A stretch of 64,000 nucleotides of DNA, taken from Stenopsyche tienmushanensis. Lineage: Eukaryota; Arthropoda; Insecta; Trichoptera; Stenopsychidae. Where the stretch lies: contig WACJ01000502.1 of NCBI GenBank assembly GCA_008973525.1, forward strand, positions 2,914,001 to 2,978,000. Reading direction: 5' to 3'. The notes under the pieces are model-generated. The model ran no database searches. It was not told where the DNA came from and saw only the letters and a program-made list of their open reading frames with translations. This document shows, piece by piece, positions 53,870 through 64,000 of this stretch. The translations under genes were made by a program, and so were the position numbers. The first letter of the stretch is position 1, and the number at the start of each line of letters is the position of its first letter.

Positions 53870-54514
53870 TTAACACATTAACAGCGGGGGCGCGCGCGAA
53901 CGCCATAAAAGCATATACACTCAAACCTTTTTTTTGTGCGACTTTTTTATGCGATTTCCAAGTTATGCGATTTTTAAAATCCATGGAACGCATCTTCACT
54001 TTTTACACGTAAGTCATAGCTTTTTTTGTGGGATTTTCGGCACAAAAAAGGTTTAAGTGTATTAGAATAAAACGCTATAACTTTTCAAATAGCTAACAAA
54101 TTTAAATATTTTTTTCAAAATAGTATTTGAAAATCGAAAAGTTTTTAAATTACGTTTAGCACTTAAAAATACGTATTTTACACAAAATGATTATCACATT
54201 ACATTAGCATATATCAGCATACAGCAGCATATTTTTTGGTTTTATTCATGTTTTTCTAGCTAATAAATAGCCTCTGAGCAACAAAAGGGTAAAAACACAC
54301 ACTGGAAAAAATTGTTTTCGAATATTAAACACGATTTTTGGTCACTCTGTATATTGAGAATGTGTTAAATTTTATAAAAAGCGCTTTCAATAAATCCTTA
54401 CTATTCAACTAATATGAAAAATAATTTTAAAAAATGAAAAACCACCACGTAATAGCATTTTAGCCAGTGTTAGTCTGATTCATAAATATATGCTTCCCGT
54501 AATTGATGTGTTAA
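53870..54514 (+). mobile_element. TTAA-D MITE with a nested pogo/Tigger-like MITE
   Basis: The left end is TTAACACATTAACAGCGGGG and the right end, reverse complemented, TTAACACATCAATTACGGGA, with TTAA at 53870-53873 and 54511-54514. It is 645 bp, or about 500 bp without the insertion. It is a copy of the family seen at 41764-43634. A 142-bp family T MITE sits 48 bp from the left end. Non-coding. Confidence 0.75.
53918..54059. mobile_element. Pogo/Tigger-like MITE (family T), 142 bp
   Basis: The ends CACTCAAACCTTTTTTTTGT and CACAAAAAAGGTTTAAGTG are inverted, with TA on each side (53916-53917, 54060-54061). The inside has TTATGCGATTTCCAAG and TGGAACGCATCTTCACTTTT. It is the shortest complete copy, a deletion derivative of the ~490-bp form at 8566-9053. 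Confidence 0.8.
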
Positions 54515-54519
54515 TACTT

Positions 54520-57170
54520 TATTCTTGCCGAAAAATACAATGATGAATGATTATTACCATCACAATCGCATTTTTTAAAATTTAATTTTAAGCAATATAA
54601 TAATAATTGTTGCAAATATCATATCACTCAATAAGTTTGTAGGATTTTTCCACACCCATTTTTTTAGCAATTCCTTTCATTAAACGCACGAAAAATGCCA
54701 TATAATATTAGCAATTGATGCTTCTTTTCTTCTTAAGGTAATTAATGAATAAAATACTGGGATAATCCCAAAATACGGAGACAAAAATTTACTGGTGGAT
54801 ATTTACGCTTTTGGTCGCTTCGGGCGATTTTCACCAGTTGCTGTCCACTCAGTTGACTACCGATTTGCATCTGGATTATAGTGATGGATCTATGTTTCAT
54901 CCATTATCAAATACTACATGAAAAAAACTATTTTATTGCGCTAAAACAACTTTAAACAGTGCTCTGAATTGTCGATGTGTTTTTTATCGACTGTGAGCAA
55001 ACGTGGTACTCACTTCGAACAAAGCTTTCTCATGGACAAATTTTGATGCAAAATGGTAAATACGCTACTTTTTGATAACTCAGTAATGGTGAAAATTCAA
55101 TCAATACTTATTATTTTTATTATTTAAAACACAAAGGCACTCTTTCTTACATCTCAAAAGATGTTGAAGCATGCTAAAATTTCGCCCGATGAAATATTAT
55201 TATATAAATTTATTCATAATTTCTCATTCATTATGAATGAAGAGCATTATTACTATTAAAAGCGGTTAAATTTGCTTTTATTAAAGCCAGATTGGGTCTA
55301 AAATTAAATTATTCAAGGCTCGCATAACGAGTTTATTTTCTTTTGTTAGTACAAGGGTTGAAAATTATTGTGGTAATGATATTGATTTAATGACACAACA
55401 AATGCTTATAAATATTGATACAACGGCAAAGTTTCACATTATGAAGATTGAGTTAAATCCATTTAAAATTCAATGTATAATTTTGAAAGTTTCATGCTTG
55501 GCGCTAAAGTTGCATTATGTTCATGATGGCTTCGTAGCTCTTAGACAGTGCATGAATACACTTTAGTCCAGTTTTAGTATTTATACAAGACTGTAAATTT
55601 AGCTGGGAAAGAATCAGAAAGCAAGTAAGTGTTTGCTTCGAGGAAAAGTTGGATTTAAGCATAAATATGTCAGAAAAACTGCGCTAGTTGGGAAGAATAC
55701 GCGGAGGCTTTATCTCAACCTGGAAAGAAAAAAAACATACGGGAGTAAGAAACAACGGAGGAGAAGGCTCGACTTTATTCTGTGTGTGTTAATGAATATA
55801 AATTATAGCGCTACTCCTCCTCTTTTTATTTTCGGGAGCCACCCCGTAAGAATCGAGAGGAGTGCGATTCCCACTGGAATTGTCAAGCGTGTAGAACATA
55901 ATGTGCAAGTTTCGCGAACAAGACTGAATTTATCGTTCAAACTGACACAGGCGACCGTATTAACATCCACGTTTCCAATTTTGGGTCATGCGCCCTTTTA
56001 ATTCTGCATGTAGTGGGATTTCACTCACATTATCGTCGTAAGGGATGGAATCCAGGGAAGATTTGGTGTGTAAACCGTTCGAAAGGAATTTCCGACAGAA
56101 TGAGTTACAAGCAGACTTGCGGACGTAACCCCTTACCCGCGGGCTAATTTTTCATTATGCCCCCATTATATTGCTTGTTTTTATTATGCCTCGGCCGAAA
56201 AACGGACCTCTAAAGCCTCCAAATTATTTAATCATTTATAAATTGTACAGCGTCGTAGTAATGAATTATGCTTATAAAATTTCGCATGGAAATACTACCA
56301 ACATTTTTATCATAGCGTGAAACATTTTTCATACGAGCCACTACGGAAAAAAATCTTGATAACCGCTAAATATTTGCAAAAAATCATTTATTTTACACGT
56401 GAAAATATTTACGCCCGGGGAATGCGATTAATTTCCCACCCCCGAAACAAAATCACATACCGGCATAAATATTTCATACATAATTATTTACTGCACATTA
56501 AGACATTATTTTTTCTTTCTTCGCAAAAGTATTAAAATTTTCAAACTGACGCAATATTTTATGAAAGAAATCATGCTTGAAAATATATAACCGCCGAAAA
56601 TTTTTATGTTACAGAATTATAGCATATAAAAATTAGGTATTTTCATGGAGAATTTTATTAGGAAGTGATACGATCTAAATTTGAAATGAAAATGTATAAA
56701 TGGCGGGAAAATATTTATTATTTCCGTGAAAATTACCATCATAAAAATGCTTCTTAAATGTCATTATATTATAGTGCCAATCTGATGAATTTGGCACTGA
56801 ATTTATAATTATAAGTTTATTAAAATTAGTTCCCCATCGTTATAATGCTCAAAAACAGTTTCCTGGCATGTCACCAATGCATTATAATAGCTTTTATTAA
56901 AAAAATTAAATTAATGTATATGTCAGCATTTTGTGAACAGTTCCCCTGTCCGTATTTTAAATAACGTGCCACGTACTTAATAGCATTTTGTGCTATATTA
57001 CAATGAAATTCAACTAAACATTCCCCTGACAACATCTCCATGTAACATAACAGGCCAAATATAGAATATAGGTATGTGAGCATTATTCACAAGATCAACG
57101 AAGAAGATGACGAAATTCTTGTCATATTTCTAAAGCTCTAAGTTAATAAAATCCAAATATTTAGAATCGT
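54520..57170. other. Non-coding stretch, nothing recognised
   Basis: A 122-codon plus-strand frame at 55633-56001 starts with a basic stretch (RKKTYGSKKQRRRRLDF) but has no known domain. The sequence 55850-56200 is less AT-rich. No transposon ends were noticed. Confidence 0.35.
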
Positions 57171-57182
57171 GAAAACTATTTA

Positions 57183-57662
57183 CACTTAATTTTTTTTTGT
57201 GCGGTAGATGCTTTCCGCAAAAATCGCACAAAAAATACCTATGACTTGCATAAAAAAAATTGAAGATGCGTTCCACGGATTTTAAAAACCGCATAACTTT
57301 GAATCAACTATATAAAATATATCCAAAATCGCATAAAAAAAGATAATAAAAAAAAACAGGAAAACAAATTTTAAGGATGTCTGACATCTGGCATTTCAAA
57401 TGTCACACATCTACTAGAAAAATATTAATTATTTTAATCACAAACTATCATTGCTGTATGATAATTTTTGTTGCGATTTTCGACATTACTCAAAATTGCT
57501 CTCTTCTTCGGAAAAAATGGTATTCCCAGTGTCAATGTCATCATTGATAATTATTTTCTATTTTATACAAAATATTTCGATACGTACTCTTTTTTAAGCA
57601 TAAAAAAGCTTTGAAAAGAAAACCGCATAACTTCGAAATCGCACAAAAAGAGGTTTATATTG
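57183..57662. mobile_element. Pogo/Tigger-like MITE (family T), near full length
   Basis: It starts CACTTAATTTTTTTTTGTGC after TA and ends near CACAAAAAGAGGTTTATATT. It contains GTTCCACGGATTTTAAAAAC, CCGCATAACTTTGAATC, the inverted repeat GGATGTCTGACATCTGGCAT, and CAAACTATCATTGCTGTATG, all shared in reverse with 8566-9053. No transposase. Confidence 0.7.
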
Positions 57663-57775
57663 TTTTCATTATAATGAAACTGGTGTTGAATGTTCTTAGA
57701 ATTTGTGTGATTTATTTTGATAGTGATATTATTATGCATAAGGAATTAGAATATAAGTAGAATATAAAAATAACT

Positions 57776-58125
57776 TAAGGGGGTATTCCGGTCTGGAATT
57801 TTGAAACAATCAATTTTGTTTTAAGTTGTTTCAAAGTTTATTCGTTTAAGAATATATCCTCCAAATAAATTTCCGGAATTCCAATAATTTACGGAGTTAT
57901 AGGTATTTTAGTGATGCGGCAACTAAGCCGTTTCTACCAGAATGAAATCTTTAAACGCGTTTTTAAACACGGTTGACACAATATCTCAAGTTCTATTTGA
58001 CTGATTCACTTCAAATTTAATACGAACATTTTTAATATAATTATCCATTGTTTCTACCAAATTTATACCAAAATTTAATCTATAACTATTTAAAAAAAAA
58101 TTAAAACTGTAAAAAAATTAAATTC
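57776..58125 (+). repeat. Repeat U, longest forward copy
   Basis: It starts TTAAGGGGGTATTCCGGTCT and contains TTTACGGAGTTATAGGTATT, TACCAGAATGAAATCTTTAA, CACGGTTGACACAATATCTC and ACTATTTAAAAAAAAATTAA. It matches 10735-11216 in reverse. Class unknown; the TTAA next to GGGGGTATTC may or may not be a target site. Confidence 0.6.
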
Positions 58126-58129
58126 TGTC

Positions 58130-60030
58130 GTAATTTTGCTACTAATACAGTATTTTTAATTTATTCATATCCCCTGATATATACAACAGTCCCCTGTATC
58201 GATTTATTAATATTTCTTACAGCAAATTAAATATTTTGGATTCATCTGTGTATTTTTATTAACCAGCTAGATATATATTGTTTTAATAAGATTTGATCAA
58301 TATATAAGCAAAAAAAAGTGTTTTGGACAACCTTGCCCTTGCTGAAATATCCATACATCAAATAGTTTACGAGAAAGATGTCCTCAAAAGAAGATTAATC
58401 AAACAAATATTTAAGTGTACTGAATGAAAACTATGTTTGTATCATATGTATGTCTGTGTGTTCGACGAAAATTATGTCATAGAAATATGACATCGATAAA
58501 ATAATATTTAATGGGTAAATTATGTTAAATGACATTAAAGGTGGTCAATAAATTAATCACTTTACCATCAATTTTAAATAGGAAAATTTCGTCCAATATG
58601 GGTAAAAATGTCATATTTTAGGCGAGATTGCAGTGTAAATCAATAGCTATAACAATTATAAATTCATTATACAAGATTGAGAATTTATAATTAAAATATG
58701 TCGTCAATATTTGGCTTGTATATCAATCAAGCTGTCAATTATTTGTGTACGTCTGTCAAACTATTGAAACAATTACTGTGATCTATTTGTAAATGTACGT
58801 ATGTTCTATCAAGCAAATAGACTTGCTTGAATAATTTAATCAAATTGCAGGGCATTTATTAATAGTTTTAATAGGCTTTTCATTCTCATTGTCGTAAAGA
58901 GGGCTTTATTCCAGTTTTCGATGAAATCCTAGGGTCATCGAATTCAATAGACCATTCATGTTTGCAAAGGGCACACGTTTTACGGAGTACGAAACGGCAA
59001 TCAATACGATGTTTTAAGGAAGTTTTATTGGAGTTTTAATCTGCGAAAAATTTCGTACCACTTTAAAAAGCGCGTGGGCGTTACAAAAGCGAGCCCTCGA
59101 AGCCTTAAATGGGCATTGAATCTGAAAAAAATGTCTGAAAAATTGCGGCCACCGCGTAATGCGGTAATAATGAATATTATTCGGCAGAATAAATCCATTT
59201 TCTTCCCTCCTCGACGCCATGGAACGCCACAAAAACGGGATAAAATAAAAATACTAATGAATCATTTAAACCGGGGGCCAAAGAAAGGATAATAGGGAGG
59301 AGTGGCAGTAGATGAAATTGAATGATATCAAAAAAAAATTGGTAAGCTCTTCCAAATTGAATACAAATAAAACGCCTCCGGGATGGAGGAAAGTATTCGA
59401 GACTCGACAAAAGATTGCGGTTTCCATTGTCGCATAATTTTGGCGATCTTCCCGAGATAACTTTTTAAATAAAAGTTTGACTATCGCTGTGGGTCGGACA
59501 ATCGGCGGGATTTTTTCACGGAACGAATCGTACGGATAGGTGGTATAGAAACGTCGGGGCATTCACAACATTCAATCTATTGACCCTAAATTGGTCTGCA
59601 CAAAGACCTCTGATCTCATTGTCATTCATACGTCGATACAAAGACCTGGCAGACGGACTACCGGAAGCTTCTAATTTTGGGGCCTACAGATGAGGCGAAA
59701 TATAATGATGCTGTGTTCGACGTCAATTTGTATTTTTGGATGATATCGCATAACGCAGTTGGAAACGCGAGGGACAGAAAAGTTAATCGACTAATGCAAC
59801 CGATGCTCTTTGAATTTATGCGACATTGTGCTGCATCGTTTGGCTCAAGATGAGTTTTCGCAATCGGGCATTATCGTAAAAATTCGCAAATTTATATGCA
59901 AAGTTGCTGGCAAAGAATCGAAGACCAAAGCTGGATGAATGGCGACATAGCTAAATGCTTTCTGTACGACTGTGCTTTGAGAACACAGCTCGTAATGGAA
60001 TTTGTTGAATCAACTCAGGCTTAAAACAAA
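58130..60030. other. Non-coding stretch, nothing recognised
   Basis: The part 58880-59570 has overlapping open frames of 72-98 codons on both strands with no motif. From 59690 to 59990 the plus strand reads TDEAKYNDAVFDVNLYFWMI and further short pieces, which I could not place. No repeats shared with other regions were seen. Confidence 0.35.
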
Positions 60031-60034
60031 TTGT

Positions 60035-60546
60035 TTAACCCGTAGATGAGTAATCACGCATAAGTGCATTCGGACTCGAGTGATACAGAAAGAACATTTT
60101 GGCACATTGAGTGCGGAGATTAGTGAATCTGAGAAAGAGACGGGTGTCTTGCGTCTCATTATATACTCGTACATCGATAGCAAGTTCGTGCTGTAAAGGT
60201 ACCCATACACGTCGTCACATCAATTATCAACAGATGACGACAATATAAAAAATAGAAATATAATAGAATTGATCAATATCCGATTGAAAATCATCAGATA
60301 TGGAATCTTTATAGACTCTTGTTTTTATTCTTAAAAGCATAATAAATATTTTGGGGTCCAACAATATCAACAGTGTTAAGGTTCATTTGTTGATATACAC
60401 GCATTATTCACGCTCCGCGGCTCTGAGAGAAAAATGGATTTATATGAACGATAAGTGGCGGTCATACGAATATAGCATTTATGATATAAATTTAGAACAA
60501 TTTCAAAGAAATATATACATGAAGTTTAAAAACACTAATTGATTAA
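60035..60546 (+). mobile_element. TTAA-A MITE, full-length but decayed ends
   Basis: The left end is TTAACCCGTAGATGAG and the right end CACTAATTGATTAA, with TTAA at 60035-60038 and 60543-60546. It holds the full order of the family: TAATCACGCATAAGTG, GCACATTGAGTGCGGAGATT, GTCTTGCGTCTC, ACATCAATTATCAACAGATG, core (CAATATCAACAGTGTTAAGG, TTGATATACACGC, GCTCCGCGGCTCTGAG), GAACGATAAGTGG and ATACGAATATAGC. It has no insertions and no tRNA-like block, and serves as the reference copy. Confidence 0.75.
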
Positions 60547-60582
60547 TGTCGTAAAATATTTCAAATAGACTCAATTTAAATA

Positions 60583-60700
60583 CACTTGGGTCTGCTTTTT
60601 ATGCGGATCTTTTTTATGCGAATTTGAAGTTATGCGGTTTTTATTTATAACAGATTTTTATAAACTTTTTTTATGCGATTTTTGGTATATTCTATTACAT
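60583..60700 (+). repeat. Family T (pogo/Tigger-like) fragment
   Basis: CACTTGGGTCTGC follows TA, with TTTTTTATGCGAATTTGAAG and TTATGCGGTTTTTATT inside. The right end is missing. Non-coding. Confidence 0.5.
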
Positions 60701-60811
60701 TGATCTAAAGATCCGCTGAGATCATGATTTTAAACTATGAACCACCGAAATATATCAGATAGTTAAAGCCAACATGTTCATTTAATAATAGCAGAATGTA
60801 TATTTACAGCC

Positions 60812-60959
60812 GTCCAATAATATCAACAGTGTTAAGGTTCATTTATTGATATACAAACTTCGTTTACGCTGCGCGTTCCTTAGATAAAAGTGGATATGTG
60901 TGGATGATAAATGGCGGATATACGAATATACGAATATAACTCACTAATCAAAGGTTTAA
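60812..60959 (+). repeat. TTAA-A core and right end
   Basis: CAATATCAACAGTGTTAAGG, TTCATTTATTGATATACAAA, TACGCTGCGCGTTCC, GTGTGGATGATAAATGG, CGAATATAACTCACTAATCA and AAGGTTTAA form the right half of a TTAA-A element. The 5' module is absent. Confidence 0.7.
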
Positions 60960-61450
60960 TGACGATTTATTCTAATGAAAATCAATACGATAAGAAACCA
61001 ATATACGTTTGACAACGATTTTGATCAACGAGTCTTTTTAAAAGAAGTTCGAGTCGTCAAAAAATTTGTATCAATTTTAATATTATGAACGATCAAATAT
61101 TGGATCATTTTGGTGGCAACCTTGGTCTTGATATACTGATAATAGAGCTTTGTCTCCGATGCGATTGTTAGTTAGGGCGGCGACCCCTGGGGACGATTGA
61201 CTCCCTCGGGTTGCACCCCACTCCATCGTCGCTACACGAAGGGATGACATGCGGTCAATTCGACTATCGGATCCGAGAGATGACTGCAAAACGGAAGAAA
61301 TTCGACAGGAAAATATGAAAGAAGTCAGCTGTTTGTGTAATATATATATTTATTATTAAACCAGACGTGCGAACTGCGAGACTCTTATGACGAGGCGCCT
61401 CTTCTTTAAGCACGTCCAAGACCGACTGAGCGATGAAAATATATTTTCGT
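60960..61450. other. Non-coding stretch with a short shared block
   Basis: The block GAACTGCGAGACTCTTATGA with CGAGGCGCCTC at 61370-61400 resembles 13412-13440, 14150-14175 and 25500-25530. The remainder is unassigned. Confidence 0.4.
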
Positions 61451-61454
61451 TTGG

Positions 61455-61937
61455 TTAACCTTTTCGTTAGTGAGCAAATTTAAAATCGATGAAGTTGTTG
61501 ATGTCATAATCGCTTTACACCCATTACTTTCTGTCAACTCCTGTCAGCATAAGACAATCTTCAATTCGAGGCAGGGTCAATTGTAAATACACATTTGACA
61601 GCATACAAGATCATGTCATTTCTTTATATAAATAATGCACAAAAAATCGATTCATTTGCTCCTCCTTTAGAAGGAAATGATAATTGGACAAATACTCATT
61701 CAACACACAGCGGATAATGGCAATCAGTTAAAAAAATCATTATAAATCGATAAATTTGGGCTTAACGATCTATACAATCAAGCGATGCATGCGATGAAGC
61801 TCTCCATCTCAGTCTCCCGAACTGCGCTAAGTTCTCTCTGTCTCTGTCTGTCTCCGAGCTTCAATGTGCAAGAGTGCTCTTTCTGAATAGTGGAGGGGGT
61901 TACGGAGGGTCTCCGATAGTACTTCCGTAGGGGTTAA
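61455..61937 (-). mobile_element. TTAA-B MITE, complete inverted copy
   Basis: TTAA lies at 61455-61458 and 61934-61937. One end is TTAACCTTTTCGTTAGTGAG; the other, reverse complemented, TTAACCCCTACGGAAGTAC. It matches 37267-37822 in reverse through GGTGTAAAGCGATTATGAC, TCATTTCCTTCTAAAGGAGG, CGATCTATACAATCAAGCG and GCACTCTTGCACATTGAAGC (given in the 37 kb orientation or its complement). It is shorter by about 70 bp through small deletions in the core. Confidence 0.8.
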
Positions 61938-61939
61938 GA

Positions 61940-62915
61940 TATTCAATTGACTTTCGTCGAAAATTCGATTATTAGTGTATTAGAGTGTCTACGTGATGAA
62001 ATCTTCAGCAACCGAGCGTGCTTGCTGCAACGTCCGCGCAATTAAATTTGATTCTGCACACCCTAATGATATAGCCTTCCAAGAAGTGAATTTACATAAG
62101 CGATTTGTGTGTTAATTGCGAAATAAAAATTGCGCCATCATTTAAAACGGTCGCTGAATCGCATCGGTTTCCGCCGTCCACGTCAGCCTAATCTTCATTG
62201 CTAGATTGAACACACAAACGAGACAATGAACTCACAACATTTCAAGCACAATCATACAATAAAGGAGAGGATGGTATCAAATTACCTTTCGTTTGAACTC
62301 CACAATGAAAGAACCCGAGGGGTTTATTCCCGATGAATGGGAGGCACATGTGAAATGAATCGTTTATTATATATATATTTTTTATCGTATCGCATGTATT
62401 TTGAGTTTGTGTCCATGGCAGAGAGGTATTCGTCGGGCTCGTGAAAGATTTATTCGAGGACAGCAGGAGGTTCTCGAGGACCTTTGCTGGATGTAAGGCG
62501 CAAAGTTTCCTTTATTTTCCTTTTTGATGTCTGAGTGTCACATTGTGAGAGGACTTTCAGTCAACTGTGTTCGCCTCGAGGGTCCTCTTCACGGTCTTCA
62601 CGTTGTTAAGTCAGAGACTTTCTTCTGGGTAATAACTGTAATTGGTGCTGAAAATGACAAAAAATTAACGAGTAGTTACGGTTATTCTTCTAAACTTTCC
62701 CTAGTGTTGTACAAGAACACTCGTACGTGCAGTCTCAAAGGGATACTTATTTATTTATTTTTGAATTGCAACAAATTGGACGGAATTAATTTGTACTATC
62801 AAACACATATTCCTACTCTTAAAGTATGGAAAATAGCCTAATCAATAAAAGCCAAGCCAAGAAATCAGGTCAGCGGTCATATTTAAATAGAATCACTTTT
62901 ATTAGCACTCTGAGA
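61940..62915. other. Non-coding stretch, nothing recognised
   Basis: A 105-codon plus-strand frame at 62524-62841 has an even composition but no known domain. Splice-like or promoter-like signals were not convincing. Confidence 0.35.
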
Positions 62916-62919
62916 TTAA

Positions 62920-63370
62920 ATGAATTGAGTGCTGAAAATCGGAGACAGAGATGGGTGTCTTGCATCTCATCATACACTCATATATCGACGAAAAGGTACC
63001 GCTACACATTTAATACTTTCAGATATATTTTTATATGCTCTAACGCTTGGTGTTTTTGGTATGCAAAAACATTTGAGCTTCATTATCATTATCAACATTA
63101 AGACAAGATTTATGGTGGGACATAACAACTCTTTCAAACTCAAAAATAACTAGAAACCATAACAAAAATATATCATTCATAATTGCAAGTGTAGTCTCAA
63201 TTTTGCTATGCAAAACAATGTTTTTCGCAGGATGATCGAACGCTTCAAAATCTTCCAAAGAAATAAATGAATATTATGTGCTATCAATAGTGTTAAGGTT
63301 TATTTATTGATATACAAGTTTGTTACACGCTGCGCGGAGCTGAGAGATAAATTGGTTTAAATATGAACAC
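62920..63370 (+). repeat. TTAA-A-related copy, interior diverged
   Basis: The 5' module is seen at 62925-63010 (GAATTGAGTGCTGAAAATCG, GAGACAGAGATGGGTGTCTT, CATCATACACTC) and the core at 63255-63365 (ATTATGTGCTATCAATAGTG, TTTATTTATTGATATACAAG, TTACACGCTGCGCGGAGC). The 250 bp between them do not match other copies, so this is either an old copy or two fragments. Confidence 0.5.
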
Positions 63371-63439
63371 ACTACGCGTATGGAACGGGCTGATATTTTT
63401 TTGCAAAATCACGGTTATAAAGAACAATCTTACTATGGA

Positions 63440-64000
63440 TTAACCCTTTGAATAGTGACTTTATTTTAAATTGAGTTAAATATGGTTGCTATATTCATAT
63501 GTCCACCTCTTATCATCCACACAAATTCAATTTCTTTCAGGACCGCGCAGCGTGAGTGAAGCTTGTATATTAATAAATAACCCTTAACACTGATGACATT
63601 GTTGGTTCCTATGATAGCGTTTTAAATAAAAACACTTTTGATACCAGGCTGAGTTTTAAATATATAATTAATTTATTTGGCTTTCTACTATTTATTATGA
63701 TTCTAAGAAGACCCAATACCTGATGGTCTTCAATCGGATATCGTTCAAATATTGTATTAATTTATAGAAATAGTAGTGATTCTTTGTGTTTTTAATACAT
63801 CTTTAATAACCTTTACAATATTTTAATACTTTAGTTTGAAATAATTACATCAGATTTCACTGCTCGTTATATCAGAGTTAGACTGTATAACTTCAGTTTT
63901 TATATATAAAAAGAAAAGCAATTTTATTTTATTTAGCAAATTTTGATAATCTATTTTACACTACATACGATAGCCATAGCGTCTCGCTATGCAAATTTGC
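63440..64000 (-). mobile_element. TTAA-A MITE, continues past the window end
   Basis: On the minus strand this is the right end of a TTAA-A element: it ends CACTATTCAAAGGGTTAA at 63443-63440. Further in are GATAAGAGGTGGACATATG, CACTCACGCTGCGCGGTCCT, TTATTTATTAATATACAAGC and CAGTGTTAAGG, then AACTCAGCCTGGTATC and AATAAATAGTAGAAAG. The last gives the uninterrupted version of the site occupied by the pogo MITE at 23155. The left end should lie beyond 64000. Confidence 0.75.

Noticed and set aside
55633..56001. A 122-codon frame with a basic patch as a nuclear protein gene
   Set aside because: No recognisable domain, no supported splice sites, and frames of this length occur by chance several times in the window.
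1..64000. CRISPR array, operons or prophage
   Set aside because: No evenly spaced direct repeats with unique spacers, no ribosome-binding sites ahead of tightly packed ORFs, and the transposons are eukaryotic types. The interspersed repeats are MITE families.

Overview
The window looks like a piece of a eukaryotic, AT-rich, transposon-dense animal genome. An insect is the most likely source, because it carries R1-clade non-LTR retrotransposons (a clade best known from arthropods) together with mariner, piggyBac, hAT, pogo/Tigger-like and Helitron sequences. The order or species cannot be fixed from the sequence. I found no host protein-coding gene, rRNA gene or intact tRNA gene that I can defend. 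Short open frames outside the transposons look random. The stretch is probably intergenic or intronic.

Almost all recognisable content is mobile DNA, often nested. From left to right: 1.4-5.7 kb holds small TTAA-ended repeats, a deleted mariner and a hAT remnant. 8.6-9.1 kb holds a pogo/Tigger-like MITE. 13-14.3 kb holds a TTAA repeat with a tRNA-like segment. 19.2-19.7 kb is a short Helitron. 22.8-25.4 kb is one TTAA repeat carrying both a pogo-type MITE and a 5'-truncated R1-clade element with a 13-bp target duplication. 27.2-27.7 kb is a non-autonomous hAT element. 29.4-31.25 kb is a mariner containing a second mariner, which contains a solo LTR. 36.7-38.3 kb is a TTAA repeat containing a mariner, which contains another TTAA repeat. 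41.8-43.6 kb is a TTAA repeat holding a second R1-like element. 45.2-48.6 kb has two minus-strand mariner remnants. 49.0-51.9 kb is a nearly complete piggyBac element with a frameshifted transposase. 53.9-54.5 kb, 57.2-58.1 kb and 60.0-64.0 kb are further MITEs.

The most distinctive feature is a group of short TTAA-flanked elements. For this report I call them TTAA-A, -B, -C and -D. TTAA-A and -B have different ends and different 5' modules but share one core, which reads roughly CAACAGTGTTAAGG, then ATTTATTGATATAC, then GCTGCGCGG and GTGTGGACGATAAG. I count at least 15 core copies, about one per 4 kb. Some copies run at the end of the core into a tRNA-like sequence. The TTAA duplication is directly supported by an empty-site comparison between two mariner copies. 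The best guess is that these are non-autonomous piggyBac-superfamily elements. Whether the piggyBac copy at 49-52 kb mobilised any of them cannot be told, since its own ends most resemble only TTAA-D.

All family names of the TTAA-A type and 'repeat U' are labels of convenience made from copies seen in this window. No database search was possible.
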